Assembly (NCBI GenBank): GCA_903856995.1
Contig: CAIODK010000312.1
Span: 1-6,847, forward strand
Direction: 5' to 3'
Source: an uncultured Burkholderiales bacterium
GTDB lineage: Bacteria > Pseudomonadota > Gammaproteobacteria > Burkholderiales > Burkholderiaceae_C
Length of the DNA: 6,847 bases
The notes under the pieces are model-generated. The model saw nothing but the letters and a program-made list of their open reading frames with translations. It was not told the origin of the DNA and searched no databases. Positions within the stretch are counted from its first letter, which is position 1. Each line of letters opens with the position of its first letter. Shown in pieces: positions 1-5,555 of this stretch. Both the position numbers and the translations under genes were made by a program.

Positions 1-1616
1 AAGTGCGTCAACAGAGGCAAGAAGATGGGCACAAAAATCACAATGATTTCGGTCCACTCCAACGGCCAGCCGAGCACAAAAATCATGGCTTGCGACAGCA
101 GCATGAACTGGAGCGGCGTCAGGTCCATCCCCATGACCCAATCTTCCACCAAGTGTTGGCCACCCAAGACCGCAAATACCGCAGAGAAGAGCGCCGAGCC
201 CACAAACAACCAACACACCATCGAGGTGGTTTTGGCCGTCAAGAACACCGCTTGCTTGGTCTTGTCAAAGTTCAGCGAACCCGACCACCAAGCCATGATG
301 AAAGCACCTGAGGCACCCACGGCAGCCGACTCGGTGGCTGTGGCCAAGCCCAGCAAAATCACACCCAAAACGACAGCGGTCAGGATGCCCAGTGGCATCA
401 CCGACTTGACCAGCATGTTCAGGATCTCGAACTGCTCGGCATCAAAGCCTTTGTAGTACCAAACAAGCAAGCCAAACAGCACCAGTGCCGTGCCCCAGAA
501 GCCTGTGTAGAAGCCTTCAGGCACCTCGATCACCTTGTCTGCTTCGACCACTTCATCGCCCAAAGACATGGCGGCGTTATTGGCCTCAGGCGCATCTGCC
601 ACATTGTCGCCCCCCATCTCTTGCAAAGCTTCAGGCTCAGGGGAGACGCTGGTTTTGTCAGCCACGATGTCGTTGGTCATCTGGACAATTGCAGTGCCAG
701 CCTGTGCATTTGCGGTGGCTTGTGAATAAATCACCACATACCACCAAGAGGTCGCCAGCATGGCCAACACGATGAACACGGGCGCCAAGGCCATGCTGAA
801 GCTACGTGCCAACAGGCCCCACGTCACGCGCATGTCTGGCACGCTGATTTGCAACGCACGGCTTGGCATGACCAGCGCTTTGGCCATGGCCGGCAACATG
901 CGCTTCGAGTACTGCTCACCCAGCTTGTCCAGCCAAGGCGACACGGGTGCTCTGGTTTGCTCTTCAGGCAGCTTAGGTGCAATCGACGGGTCAATCAGCA
1001 CCCAGCCAATGACGTAAATTAAATACAAGAACGCCAAGAAGAAGCCAGGGAACATGGCCGCTGCATACAGCTTGACCACCGATTGGCCAGCCACCGCGGC
1101 GTACACAATGATCATCACCGACGGTGGAATCAAAATACCCAAAGTGCCGCCAGCCGTGATCACGCCTGCAGCCAAGCGCGTGTCATAGCCCGCGTTCAGC
1201 ATGGGGCGCATGGCAATCACGCCCATCAGCACCACCACCGCACCAACCAAACCGCTGGCAATGCCCCAAAAGGTGCAAATGACCAGCGTAGCCACAGCGA
1301 GTGAGCCAGGCAAACGACGGAAAGCCAGCTGCACGCTGTGGAACATCTTGTCCACCAACGCACCCCGTTCCATCACATAGCCCATCAGCACAAAGAGCGG
1401 AATGGACAGCAGTGTGTCATTGGTCATCGCGCCATAGGTGCGCTGCACCATCAGGTTGAAAACACGGTTGTCTAGCCAAGGCTCAGCAGGGTTGTAAAAG
1501 GCCGTGAAGCCAAAGACCATGCCCAGCCCCATCAGGGTGAACGCGGTGGGAAAGCCCATCATGATCACCACGATGATCAGGCAAAGCATGGTTAGTCCGA
1601 GTGCTGGATCGCTCAT
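1..1616 (-). CDS. dctM: TRAP transporter large permease (DctM family), C-terminus off the left edge
   Basis: This is the large membrane subunit of a tripartite ATP-independent periplasmic (TRAP) transporter, which carries the sodium-coupled transport path in the inner membrane. The reading frame is open from the ATG at 1616 to the window edge and gives 538 residues without a stop. Hydrophobic segments alternate with family-like motifs: MGFPTAF at about 20-26, SIPLFVLMG at 71-79, a Gly-rich stretch ending GILIPPS at 160-166, and TATESAAVGA at 426-435 (the second-half TEaaa signature). Typical DctM proteins are near 430 residues. Here, two polar insertions (about 208-268 and 300-367) separate membrane segments, the second being acidic. 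The start overlaps the dctQ stop as ATGA, and GGGAG at 1624-1628 lies 7 bases upstream. The family assignment is firm; the substrate is not known. Confidence 0.93.
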   Translation of the reverse strand, partial: MSDPALGLTMLCLIIVVIMMGFPTAFTLMGLGMVFGFTAFYNPAEPWLDNRVFNLMVQRTYGAMTNDTLLSIPLFVLMGYVMERGALVDKMFHSVQLAFRRLPGSLAVATLVICTFWGIASGLVGAVVVLMGVIAMRPMLNAGYDTRLAAGVITAGGTLGILIPPSVMIIVYAAVAGQSVVKLYAAAMFPGFFLAFLYLIYVIGWVLIDPSIAPKLPEEQTRAPVSPWLDKLGEQYSKRMLPAMAKALVMPSRALQISVPDMRVTWGLLARSFSMALAPVFIVLAMLATSWWYVVIYSQATANAQAGTAIVQMTNDIVADKTSVSPEPEALQEMGGDNVADAPEANNAAMSLGDEVVEADKVIEVPEGFYTGFWGTALVLFGLLVWYYKGFDAEQFEILNMLVKSVMPLGILTAVVLGVILLGLATATESAAVGASGAFIMAWWSGSLNFDKTKQAVFLTAKTTSMVCWLFVGSALFSAVFAVLGGQHLVEDWVMGMDLTPLQFMLLSQAMIFVLGWPLEWTEIIVIFVPIFLPLLTH

Positions 1617-2278
1617 TTGTTATCTCCCAACAAGCCGCCGCGTTGGTGGGCTTCTTCATCAATGTGATGCGCGCGCGCAATCGCGTCACGCTTATCTTCT
1701 TCGCTGACATAAATACTGGCCGACAGCTGCTGTTCGACCACGTCAATTTCGTTGGCGTCTTTCAATCGTGCGGGCCATTCGCCTGTTTTCAGGCACACCA
1801 CGCAACGAATGATTTCAGTCAATCCTTGCATCAAGACAAAAAAGCCGGTGAGCGGGATGATGGCCTTGAAGGGGTACAGGGGAATCGCGTCGGCGCTGTT
1901 GGTCATTTCGCGAATGCTGATGGCGTCGCCGGCATACGTCCAACCGGCCCATGTCAAGGCGATCACGCCTGGCATGAAGAACAGGATGTACAGCACAAAG
2001 TCAAGCGAAGCTTGTGTGCGTGGCTTGGCGGAGCCATAAAAGAAATCGCCCCGCACATGGCCGTCTTGGCTCAGTGTGTAAGCGCCGCACATCATGAAGG
2101 CGCTGCCGTACAACATGTTGCTGGCTTCAAAAATCCAAGCTGTAGGGGCGTTCAGGGCGTAGCGTTTGAAAACTTCGCCCATCACCATGACCATCAGCAC
2201 AACGATGAGCCATGCGAAGGCTTTGCCAACCCATGTACTGATGTTGTCTACGGTGTGTAGCAGTTTGAGTGTGTTCAT
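1613..2278 (-). CDS. dctQ: TRAP transporter small permease (DctQ family)
   Basis: A 221-residue small membrane subunit that pairs with DctM in the inner membrane. Four hydrophobic segments are visible at about 18-37, 50-69, 93-113 and 137-156, the expected DctQ topology. The conserved family pattern is present: FKRY at 37-40, a Trp at 48 followed by FEAS, and HVRGD at 74-78. DctQ proteins are usually 160-190 residues; this one has an extra polar, charged tail from about 165 to 221, presumably cytoplasmic. I chose the ATG at 2278 because the upstream in-frame extension would run through the intergenic hairpin. Its ribosome site is weak (AAGAA about 4 bases upstream). Its stop codon TGA overlaps the dctM start, so the two permeases are probably translationally coupled. 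Confidence 0.92.
   Translation of the reverse strand: MNTLKLLHTVDNISTWVGKAFAWLIVVLMVMVMGEVFKRYALNAPTAWIFEASNMLYGSAFMMCGAYTLSQDGHVRGDFFYGSAKPRTQASLDFVLYILFFMPGVIALTWAGWTYAGDAISIREMTNSADAIPLYPFKAIIPLTGFFVLMQGLTEIIRCVVCLKTGEWPARLKDANEIDVVEQQLSASIYVSEEDKRDAIARAHHIDEEAHQRGGLLGDNK
1624..1628 (-). promoter_or_regulatory. Ribosome binding site of dctM
   Basis: GGGAG on the minus strand, 7 bases before the dctM ATG and inside the last codons of dctQ. It fixes the dctM start at 1616 and supports coupled translation through the ATGA overlap. Confidence 0.7.
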
Positions 2279-2296
2279 ATCGTTCTTAAAAGTAAA

Positions 2297-2332
2297 GGGA
2301 CTGAAGTTCTGTGGTGCACAGAATTCAGTCCC
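2297..2332 (-). terminator. Intergenic hairpin between dctP and dctQ (possible attenuator or mRNA-stabilising element)
   Basis: The arms at 2297-2313 and 2317-2332 are complementary over 16 base pairs with a single bulged base (G at 2306 or so) and a 3-base loop. Read on the minus strand, the stem starts 28 bases past the dctP stop and is followed by TTTACTTTT, an imperfect T-tract, 18 bases before the dctQ start. The sequence shows the hairpin directly. Partial termination or protection of the dctP 3' end, giving excess binding protein over permease, is inference; comparable stem-loops between binding-protein and permease genes are well known in transporter operons. Confidence 0.75.
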
Positions 2333-2360
2333 ATAAGTCAACCTGTCTCAGTGGCTAGCT

Positions 2361-3482
2361 TTAGGCCTTTTTGGCACCGAAGAAGTGGTTCACAGCCATG
2401 CGGCGGTTCACCACTGTGTCTTGCTCCCACTTCACAGCGCGCTGTGCAAACACTTTTTGTGATTCCACGATCTCTTTGAACATGGGGTTCTCAGCAGACT
2501 TCTTCTCCAGAATTTCAGACCAAATTTTGAGCTGGTCTTGCAAGATGGAGTCAGGCGTTTTGTAGAACTTGACCTTGTCTTTGGTTTGCAACTCAACATA
2601 GTCTTTGGAGTAACGGTCCACAGACTTCCAAGACATGTCGGCAGAAGCCGCCTCTGTCGCGATGGCAATCACAGACTTCATCTTGGCTGGCAGTGCGTCG
2701 TACTTGGTCTTGTTGAACATGATCTCGAACGTCTCAGCGCTTTGGTGGTAGCTTTGCAGCATGCACACCTTAGACACATCGGGGAAGCCCAAGATGCGGT
2801 CAGACGTGGCGTTGTTGAACTCAGCGCCGTCCAGCAAACCGCGGTCCATCGCGGGAACGATCTCGCCGCCTGGCAGTGCGTTGACCGCCGCGCCCATGGC
2901 GGTGAACAAGTCAATCGCCAAACCGTTGGTGCGGAACTTCAAGCCCTTGAAGTCAGCCGACTTGGTGATTGGCTTTTTGAACCAGCCCAGAGGTTGCGTG
3001 AACATAGGGCCGTACAAGAACGACTGCACATTGCCGCCGATCGAGGCGTACAACTTGGCCAGCAACTCAGCGCCGCCGCCGTACTTGTGCCAAGCCAGAA
3101 CCATGTTGGCATCCATGCCGAAGGCGGGGCCAGAGTTCCACAAAGCCAATGCGTTTTGCTTGCCGTAGTGGTAGCCCAACACGCCGTGGCCACCGTCCAA
3201 CGTGCCTTTTGATACGGCCTCAAGCAAACCGAAGGCGGGCACCACAGAGCCTGCGGGCAGCACGTCGATCTTCAGGTCGCCACCGGTCATGTCGTTGACT
3301 TTTTTCGCGTAGTCGAGTGCGTACTCATGGAAGATATCCTTGGCCGGCCAAGTGCTCTGCCAGCGCATGCTGATCGGGCCTGTCTGGGCCTTGGCAATCA
3401 TGGGGGCGGCGACGGCACCTGCGGCGACAGCTGCGCCTTTCAGGACGTTGCGGCGGGCGGTGGTCTTCTTGGTATCGGTCAT
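2361..3482 (-). CDS. dctP: TRAP transporter substrate-binding protein, TakP-like DctP family, Tat-exported
   Basis: A 373-residue periplasmic binding protein that captures the substrate and delivers it to DctQM. The N-terminus has a twin-arginine signal (RRNVLKG at 10-16), a run of Ala/Gly/Val, and AKA at 30-32 as the likely cleavage site before Gln33. The mature part resembles, from memory, the 2-oxoacid binder TakP of Rhodobacter sphaeroides: RWQSTWP at 40-46, YHYGK at 104-108, a GGG at 135-137, GWFKKPI at 166-172, the ligand-binding Arg in LKFR (Arg184), GGEIVPA at 205-211 and AEFNN at 220-224. TakP has Glu-Trp where this protein has Glu221-Phe222, so the ligand may differ. AGGAG at 3491-3495, 8 bases upstream, fixes the ATG at 3482 over a longer TTG start at 3509. 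It is the first gene of the operon. Confidence 0.95.
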   Translation of the reverse strand: MTDTKKTTARRNVLKGAAVAAGAVAAPMIAKAQTGPISMRWQSTWPAKDIFHEYALDYAKKVNDMTGGDLKIDVLPAGSVVPAFGLLEAVSKGTLDGGHGVLGYHYGKQNALALWNSGPAFGMDANMVLAWHKYGGGAELLAKLYASIGGNVQSFLYGPMFTQPLGWFKKPITKSADFKGLKFRTNGLAIDLFTAMGAAVNALPGGEIVPAMDRGLLDGAEFNNATSDRILGFPDVSKVCMLQSYHQSAETFEIMFNKTKYDALPAKMKSVIAIATEAASADMSWKSVDRYSKDYVELQTKDKVKFYKTPDSILQDQLKIWSEILEKKSAENPMFKEIVESQKVFAQRAVKWEQDTVVNRRMAVNHFFGAKKA

Positions 3483-3490
3483 GGGGAGAT

Positions 3491-3495
3491 CTCCT
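3491..3495 (-). promoter_or_regulatory. Ribosome binding site of dctP
   Basis: AGGAG on the minus strand, 8 bases before the ATG at 3482. It is the strongest Shine-Dalgarno of the TRAP operon and decides the dctP start. Confidence 0.8.
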
Positions 3496-3532
3496 AGGTG
3501 TTGTGTCAAAGACGGGTCGGCGAATCGTGATT

Positions 3533-3560
3533 CTTATCCTGACTAACGTTTTTTTAACAA
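3533..3560 (-). promoter_or_regulatory. Candidate sigma-70 promoter of the TRAP operon
   Basis: On the minus strand TTGTTA (3555-3560) is followed after 16 bases by GATAAG (3533-3538), each matching four of six consensus bases. A transcript from here would have a leader of about 45 bases before dctP. The match is moderate and purely sequence-based. Confidence 0.3.
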
Positions 3561-3623
3561 GGGTTTCCCCCTGACTACGGCTTGAAAACGCGCTTATTTG
3601 TCTCCTTGGGGACGAGCCGCTTC

Positions 3624-3629
3624 TATACT
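3624..3629 (+). promoter_or_regulatory. Candidate -10 box for the rhodanese-coaX operon
   Basis: TATACT matches five of six bases of the sigma-70 -10 element and lies 28 bases before the rhodanese ATG, implying a leader of only about 20 bases. The best -35 candidate, TTGTCT at 3598-3603, sits 20 bases upstream, which is longer than usual, so the promoter is tentative. Confidence 0.35.
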
Positions 3630-3657
3630 GAGTACCAACTACTTCCGCTTTATCTCT

Positions 3658-4059
3658 ATGAGCAACAACGAACTGGGCTACGCCGGCGACGTAACCCCTG
3701 AAATGGCCAATGCATGGGTGCAGGCTGGCGAGGCTGTGCTGGTCGACGTGCGCACCGATGCCGAGCGCGAATGGGTGGGCTTTGTGCCCAGCGCTGTGGC
3801 TGTGGCCTGGAAGCAATGGCCGGGCATGGCCATGAACCCCGCGTTTGATGACGCGATACGCGCCGCCGCCAACGGACAAAAAATTGTGCTCCTGTGCCGC
3901 AGCGGCGTTCGCTCGGTGGGCGCTGCCAAACGCGCCGCAGAGCTGGGCCTAGAGGCCTACAACATTCTTGAAGGCTTCGAAGGCAACCCCGACGCAGCCG
4001 GACATCGCGGCACGCAAGGGGGCTGGCGCATGCGCGGCTTGCCTTGGCGCCAAAACTAA
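3658..4059 (+). CDS. Single-domain rhodanese-like protein
   Basis: A 133-residue cytoplasmic protein with one rhodanese domain, the fold that moves sulfane sulfur via a persulfide on an active-site cysteine. The motif LLCRSGVRS at 78-86 gives Cys80 and the six-residue loop CRSGVR typical of sulfurtransferases rather than the longer loop of Cdc25-type phosphatases. LVDVRT at 28-33 is the conserved N-terminal strand, and GWRMRGLPW at 122-130 is the usual C-terminal end. The ATG at 3658 was chosen because the domain starts just after it; a TTG at 3598 would add 20 residues that do not look like the family. No Shine-Dalgarno is visible. It sits 9 bases before coaX and is probably co-transcribed. 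The sulfur donor and acceptor cannot be told from sequence. Confidence 0.9.
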   Translation: MSNNELGYAGDVTPEMANAWVQAGEAVLVDVRTDAEREWVGFVPSAVAVAWKQWPGMAMNPAFDDAIRAAANGQKIVLLCRSGVRSVGAAKRAAELGLEAYNILEGFEGNPDAAGHRGTQGGWRMRGLPWRQN

Positions 4060-4068
4060 ACACACACC

Positions 4069-4872
4069 ATGACATTTCTCGCACTCGACGTGGGCAACAC
4101 GCGCCTCAAATGGGGCGTGTACGAAAGCCCTGAACCCAATGCCAAGGTGCTGAGCCATGGCGCCGTTTTTTTAGAAAACATTGACCGTTTGGCCGATGAA
4201 GACTGGCGCGATTTGCCCGTACCCACGCACATGTTGGGATGCATCGTGGCTGGCGAAGCCATTCGTCGCCGCGTCGAAGAACAAATGGAGCTGTGGGACA
4301 TCACCCCGCACTGGGCCATCTCGTCGGTGGCCGAAGCCGGTATGACCAACGGCTACGACCACCCCACACGGCTAGGCTCAGACCGCTGGGTCGCCATGAT
4401 TGGCGCGCATGCGCGCATGTTGCATCAGCTCAACGGCGCAGCCCCCCGCCCCATGGTGGTGGTGATGGTCGGCACCGCGGTGACGGTCGAGGCGGTTGAC
4501 GCGAGCGGCAAGTTCTTGGGCGGCTTCATCTTGCCTGGCCACGGCATCATGCTGCGCGCCCTCGAGTCGGGCACTGCCGGACTGCGCGTGCCCACCGGCG
4601 AGGTGTGTGAATTCCCCACCAACACCAGCGACGCGCTGACCAGCGGCGGCACCTACGCCATTGCCGGCGCAGTCGAGCGCATGGTGCAGCACGTGCGCCA
4701 CCACTGCGGCGCCGAGCCCGCGTGCTTCATGACCGGTGGCGCAGGCTGGAAGATGGCGCCCAGCATGTCGGTGCAGTTTGAGTTGGTCGACTCGCTCATC
4801 TTTGACGGCTTGCTTGAAATCGCGCAACAGCGGCTGGCTAGGGTGGGTGCGCCTTTTAGCAGCCTTGGGTGA
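4069..4872 (+). CDS. coaX: Type III pantothenate kinase
   Basis: CoaX phosphorylates pantothenate to 4'-phosphopantothenate, the first step of coenzyme A synthesis, in the cytoplasm. The 267-residue length fits the family. Motifs in order: LDVGNTRLKWG at 6-16 (phosphate-binding, Asp7), GSDRW at 103-107 (Asp105, the conserved Asp of the GxDR motif), VGTAVTVE at 134-141, GGFILPG at 151-157, ESGTAGL at 166-172 and TGGAGWKM at 222-229. The third motif is usually written DxGTAxTxD; here those acids are Met133 and Glu141. Bordetella Baf, as I recall it, also lacks the first of them, so this is probably a lineage variant and not loss of function. No clear ribosome site is visible. The gene follows the rhodanese by 9 bases and its stop is 4 bases from the convergent higA stop. 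Confidence 0.95.
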   Translation: MTFLALDVGNTRLKWGVYESPEPNAKVLSHGAVFLENIDRLADEDWRDLPVPTHMLGCIVAGEAIRRRVEEQMELWDITPHWAISSVAEAGMTNGYDHPTRLGSDRWVAMIGAHARMLHQLNGAAPRPMVVVMVGTAVTVEAVDASGKFLGGFILPGHGIMLRALESGTAGLRVPTGEVCEFPTNTSDALTSGGTYAIAGAVERMVQHVRHHCGAEPACFMTGGAGWKMAPSMSVQFELVDSLIFDGLLEIAQQRLARVGAPFSSLG

Positions 4873-4876
4873 CTTG

Positions 4877-5182
4877 TTAAGCTGCCATCGCAAGTGGCGC
4901 GATTTCTTTTGAAATGATTTTTGCACTGTGTTTATGTGCAACGCGCAGGTCATAAGCAGCCTGAAGATTGAGCCAGCCTTGTGCTTCACTTCCAAAGTAA
5001 CGCTCAAGACGCAGGGCTGTATCGGCCGAGACGCCACGATTTCCATCCACGATTTCGCGCAAGCGTGAGTAAGGGACGTGCAATGCCAGTGACAGTGCGC
5101 GCACGCTGATGCCCATTGGTCTGATGTAGTCTTCGAGCAAGACTTCTCCAGGATGAATTGGGCGCATACCGTTTTTAAACAT
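4877..5182 (-). CDS. higA: HigA-family antitoxin (XRE-type helix-turn-helix)
   Basis: A 101-residue antitoxin expected to neutralise HigB and repress its own operon. The opening MRPIHPGEVLLEDYI (6-20) is the hallmark of the HigA/VapI family. A helix-turn-helix spans about 25-46, followed by GVSADTALRLERYFG at 50-64 and WLNLQAAYDL at 70-79, both standard for the family. The start at 5182 is supported by AAGGAG at 5189-5194, 6 bases upstream; an in-frame TTG at 5218 would place the start within higB. It begins 19 bases after the higB stop, giving the toxin-first order typical of higBA loci. The C-terminal 20 residues are less conserved. It ends tail to tail with coaX, with 4 bases between the stop codons. 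Confidence 0.93.
   Translation of the reverse strand: MFKNGMRPIHPGEVLLEDYIRPMGISVRALSLALHVPYSRLREIVDGNRGVSADTALRLERYFGSEAQGWLNLQAAYDLRVAHKHSAKIISKEIAPLAMAA
4887..4910 (+). terminator. Possible weak terminator for coaX inside the end of higA
   Basis: ATCGC at 4887-4891 pairs with GCGAT at 4899-4903 around a 7-base loop and is followed on the plus strand by TTCTTTT. The 5-bp stem is short, so it may be chance, but it is the only terminator-like structure after coaX and lies within the higA coding sequence on the other strand. Confidence 0.25.
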
Positions 5183-5188
5183 GATGTA

Positions 5189-5194
5189 CTCCTT
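5189..5194 (-). promoter_or_regulatory. Ribosome binding site of higA
   Basis: AAGGAG on the minus strand, 6 bases before the higA ATG and just past the higB stop. It is much stronger than anything before higB, which would favour antitoxin synthesis over toxin from the shared transcript. Confidence 0.8.
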
Positions 5195-5201
5195 GCGTTT
5201 C

Positions 5202-5471
5202 TTAGTGGGGGTCTTCAATCAAAACGTCATAGGGGCCCGCTGGCCCCCATTTGAAGGTTAACCGCCACTGACCGTTGATTCGAACATGCCATGCACCCCC
5301 ATATTCTTTGAGGTCATTGCCAGGCGGCGCTTTCATGAAGTTGATAGATGGTGCCGCGTCGAGCTGAGCTAGCTTTCGCTCTGCAACTTTTTTAATGTTC
5401 GCAAACCTCGGGCATTTGCCCGTTGTGAACAAGGTCATCGTATCCGTGCATGTGAATGATTGAATCGCCAT
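5202..5471 (-). CDS. higB: HigB-family toxin (RelE/ParE fold mRNA interferase)
   Basis: An 89-residue toxin of the plasmid-maintenance killer family; characterised members cleave mRNA on the ribosome. The sequence is full length for the family (about 92) and follows it from end to end: IQSFTCTDT at 3-11, RFANI at 22-26, RKLAQLDAA at 32-40, APPGNDLKE at 48-56, VRINGQWRLTFKW at 63-75 and DVLIEDPH at 82-89. The basic residues Arg64 and Arg70 and the final His89 are kept. The common ending Asp-Tyr-His is Asp-Pro-His here. I see no frameshift or truncation, so it is probably active. The ATG at 5471 has only a weak GGTAG upstream. It is followed by higA. Confidence 0.92.
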   Translation of the reverse strand: MAIQSFTCTDTMTLFTTGKCPRFANIKKVAERKLAQLDAAPSINFMKAPPGNDLKEYGGAWHVRINGQWRLTFKWGPAGPYDVLIEDPH

Positions 5472-5477
5472 ATTTTA

Positions 5478-5506
5478 ATGCTACCAATTATCCGTTTCCC
5501 AGTCAA
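5478..5506 (-). promoter_or_regulatory. Candidate promoter of higBA
   Basis: On the minus strand TTGACT (5501-5506, five of six) is followed after exactly 17 bases by TAGCAT (5478-5483, four of six). Transcription would then start almost at the higB ATG, giving a leaderless or near-leaderless toxin message. An overlapping alternative is GATAAT (5487-5492, five of six) with CTGAAA 17 bases upstream, giving a leader of about 10 bases. Confidence 0.45.
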
Positions 5507-5555
5507 TTTTTTCAGCTGGCATGCAAGGTTAGATCAATCACGCTAGACTCAAGCC

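Noticed and set aside
1601..2260. 219-codon plus-strand open frame opposite dctQ
   Set aside because: It is antisense to a well-supported dctQ, has no family resemblance and is rich in His, Gln and Cys as expected of a shadow frame.
2538..3212. 224-codon plus-strand open frame opposite dctP
   Set aside because: Antisense to the binding protein gene, with no recognisable domain or ribosome site.
3504..3509. Perfect TTGACA on the minus strand just before dctP as a -35 box
   Set aside because: A 17-base spacer would place the -10 at the dctP start codon, after the ribosome site, with no -10-like sequence there.
3600..3613. Short stem GTCTC/GGGAC before the rhodanese gene as a regulatory hairpin
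   Set aside because: Only five pairs including a G-U, with a tiny loop; it is at the level expected by chance.
3598..3657. TTG start extending the rhodanese by 20 residues
   Set aside because: The extension covers the candidate -10 box and does not look like the rhodanese family, whose domain starts right after the ATG at 3658.
3325..3879. 184-codon minus-strand frame across the dctP-rhodanese intergenic region
   Set aside because: It overlaps the start of dctP in another frame and the rhodanese gene on the other strand; composition is Arg/His-rich noise.
4378..5046. 222-codon minus-strand frame spanning the higA 3' part and coaX
   Set aside because: It overlaps higA out of frame and lies antisense to coaX, with a long His run, and no family match.
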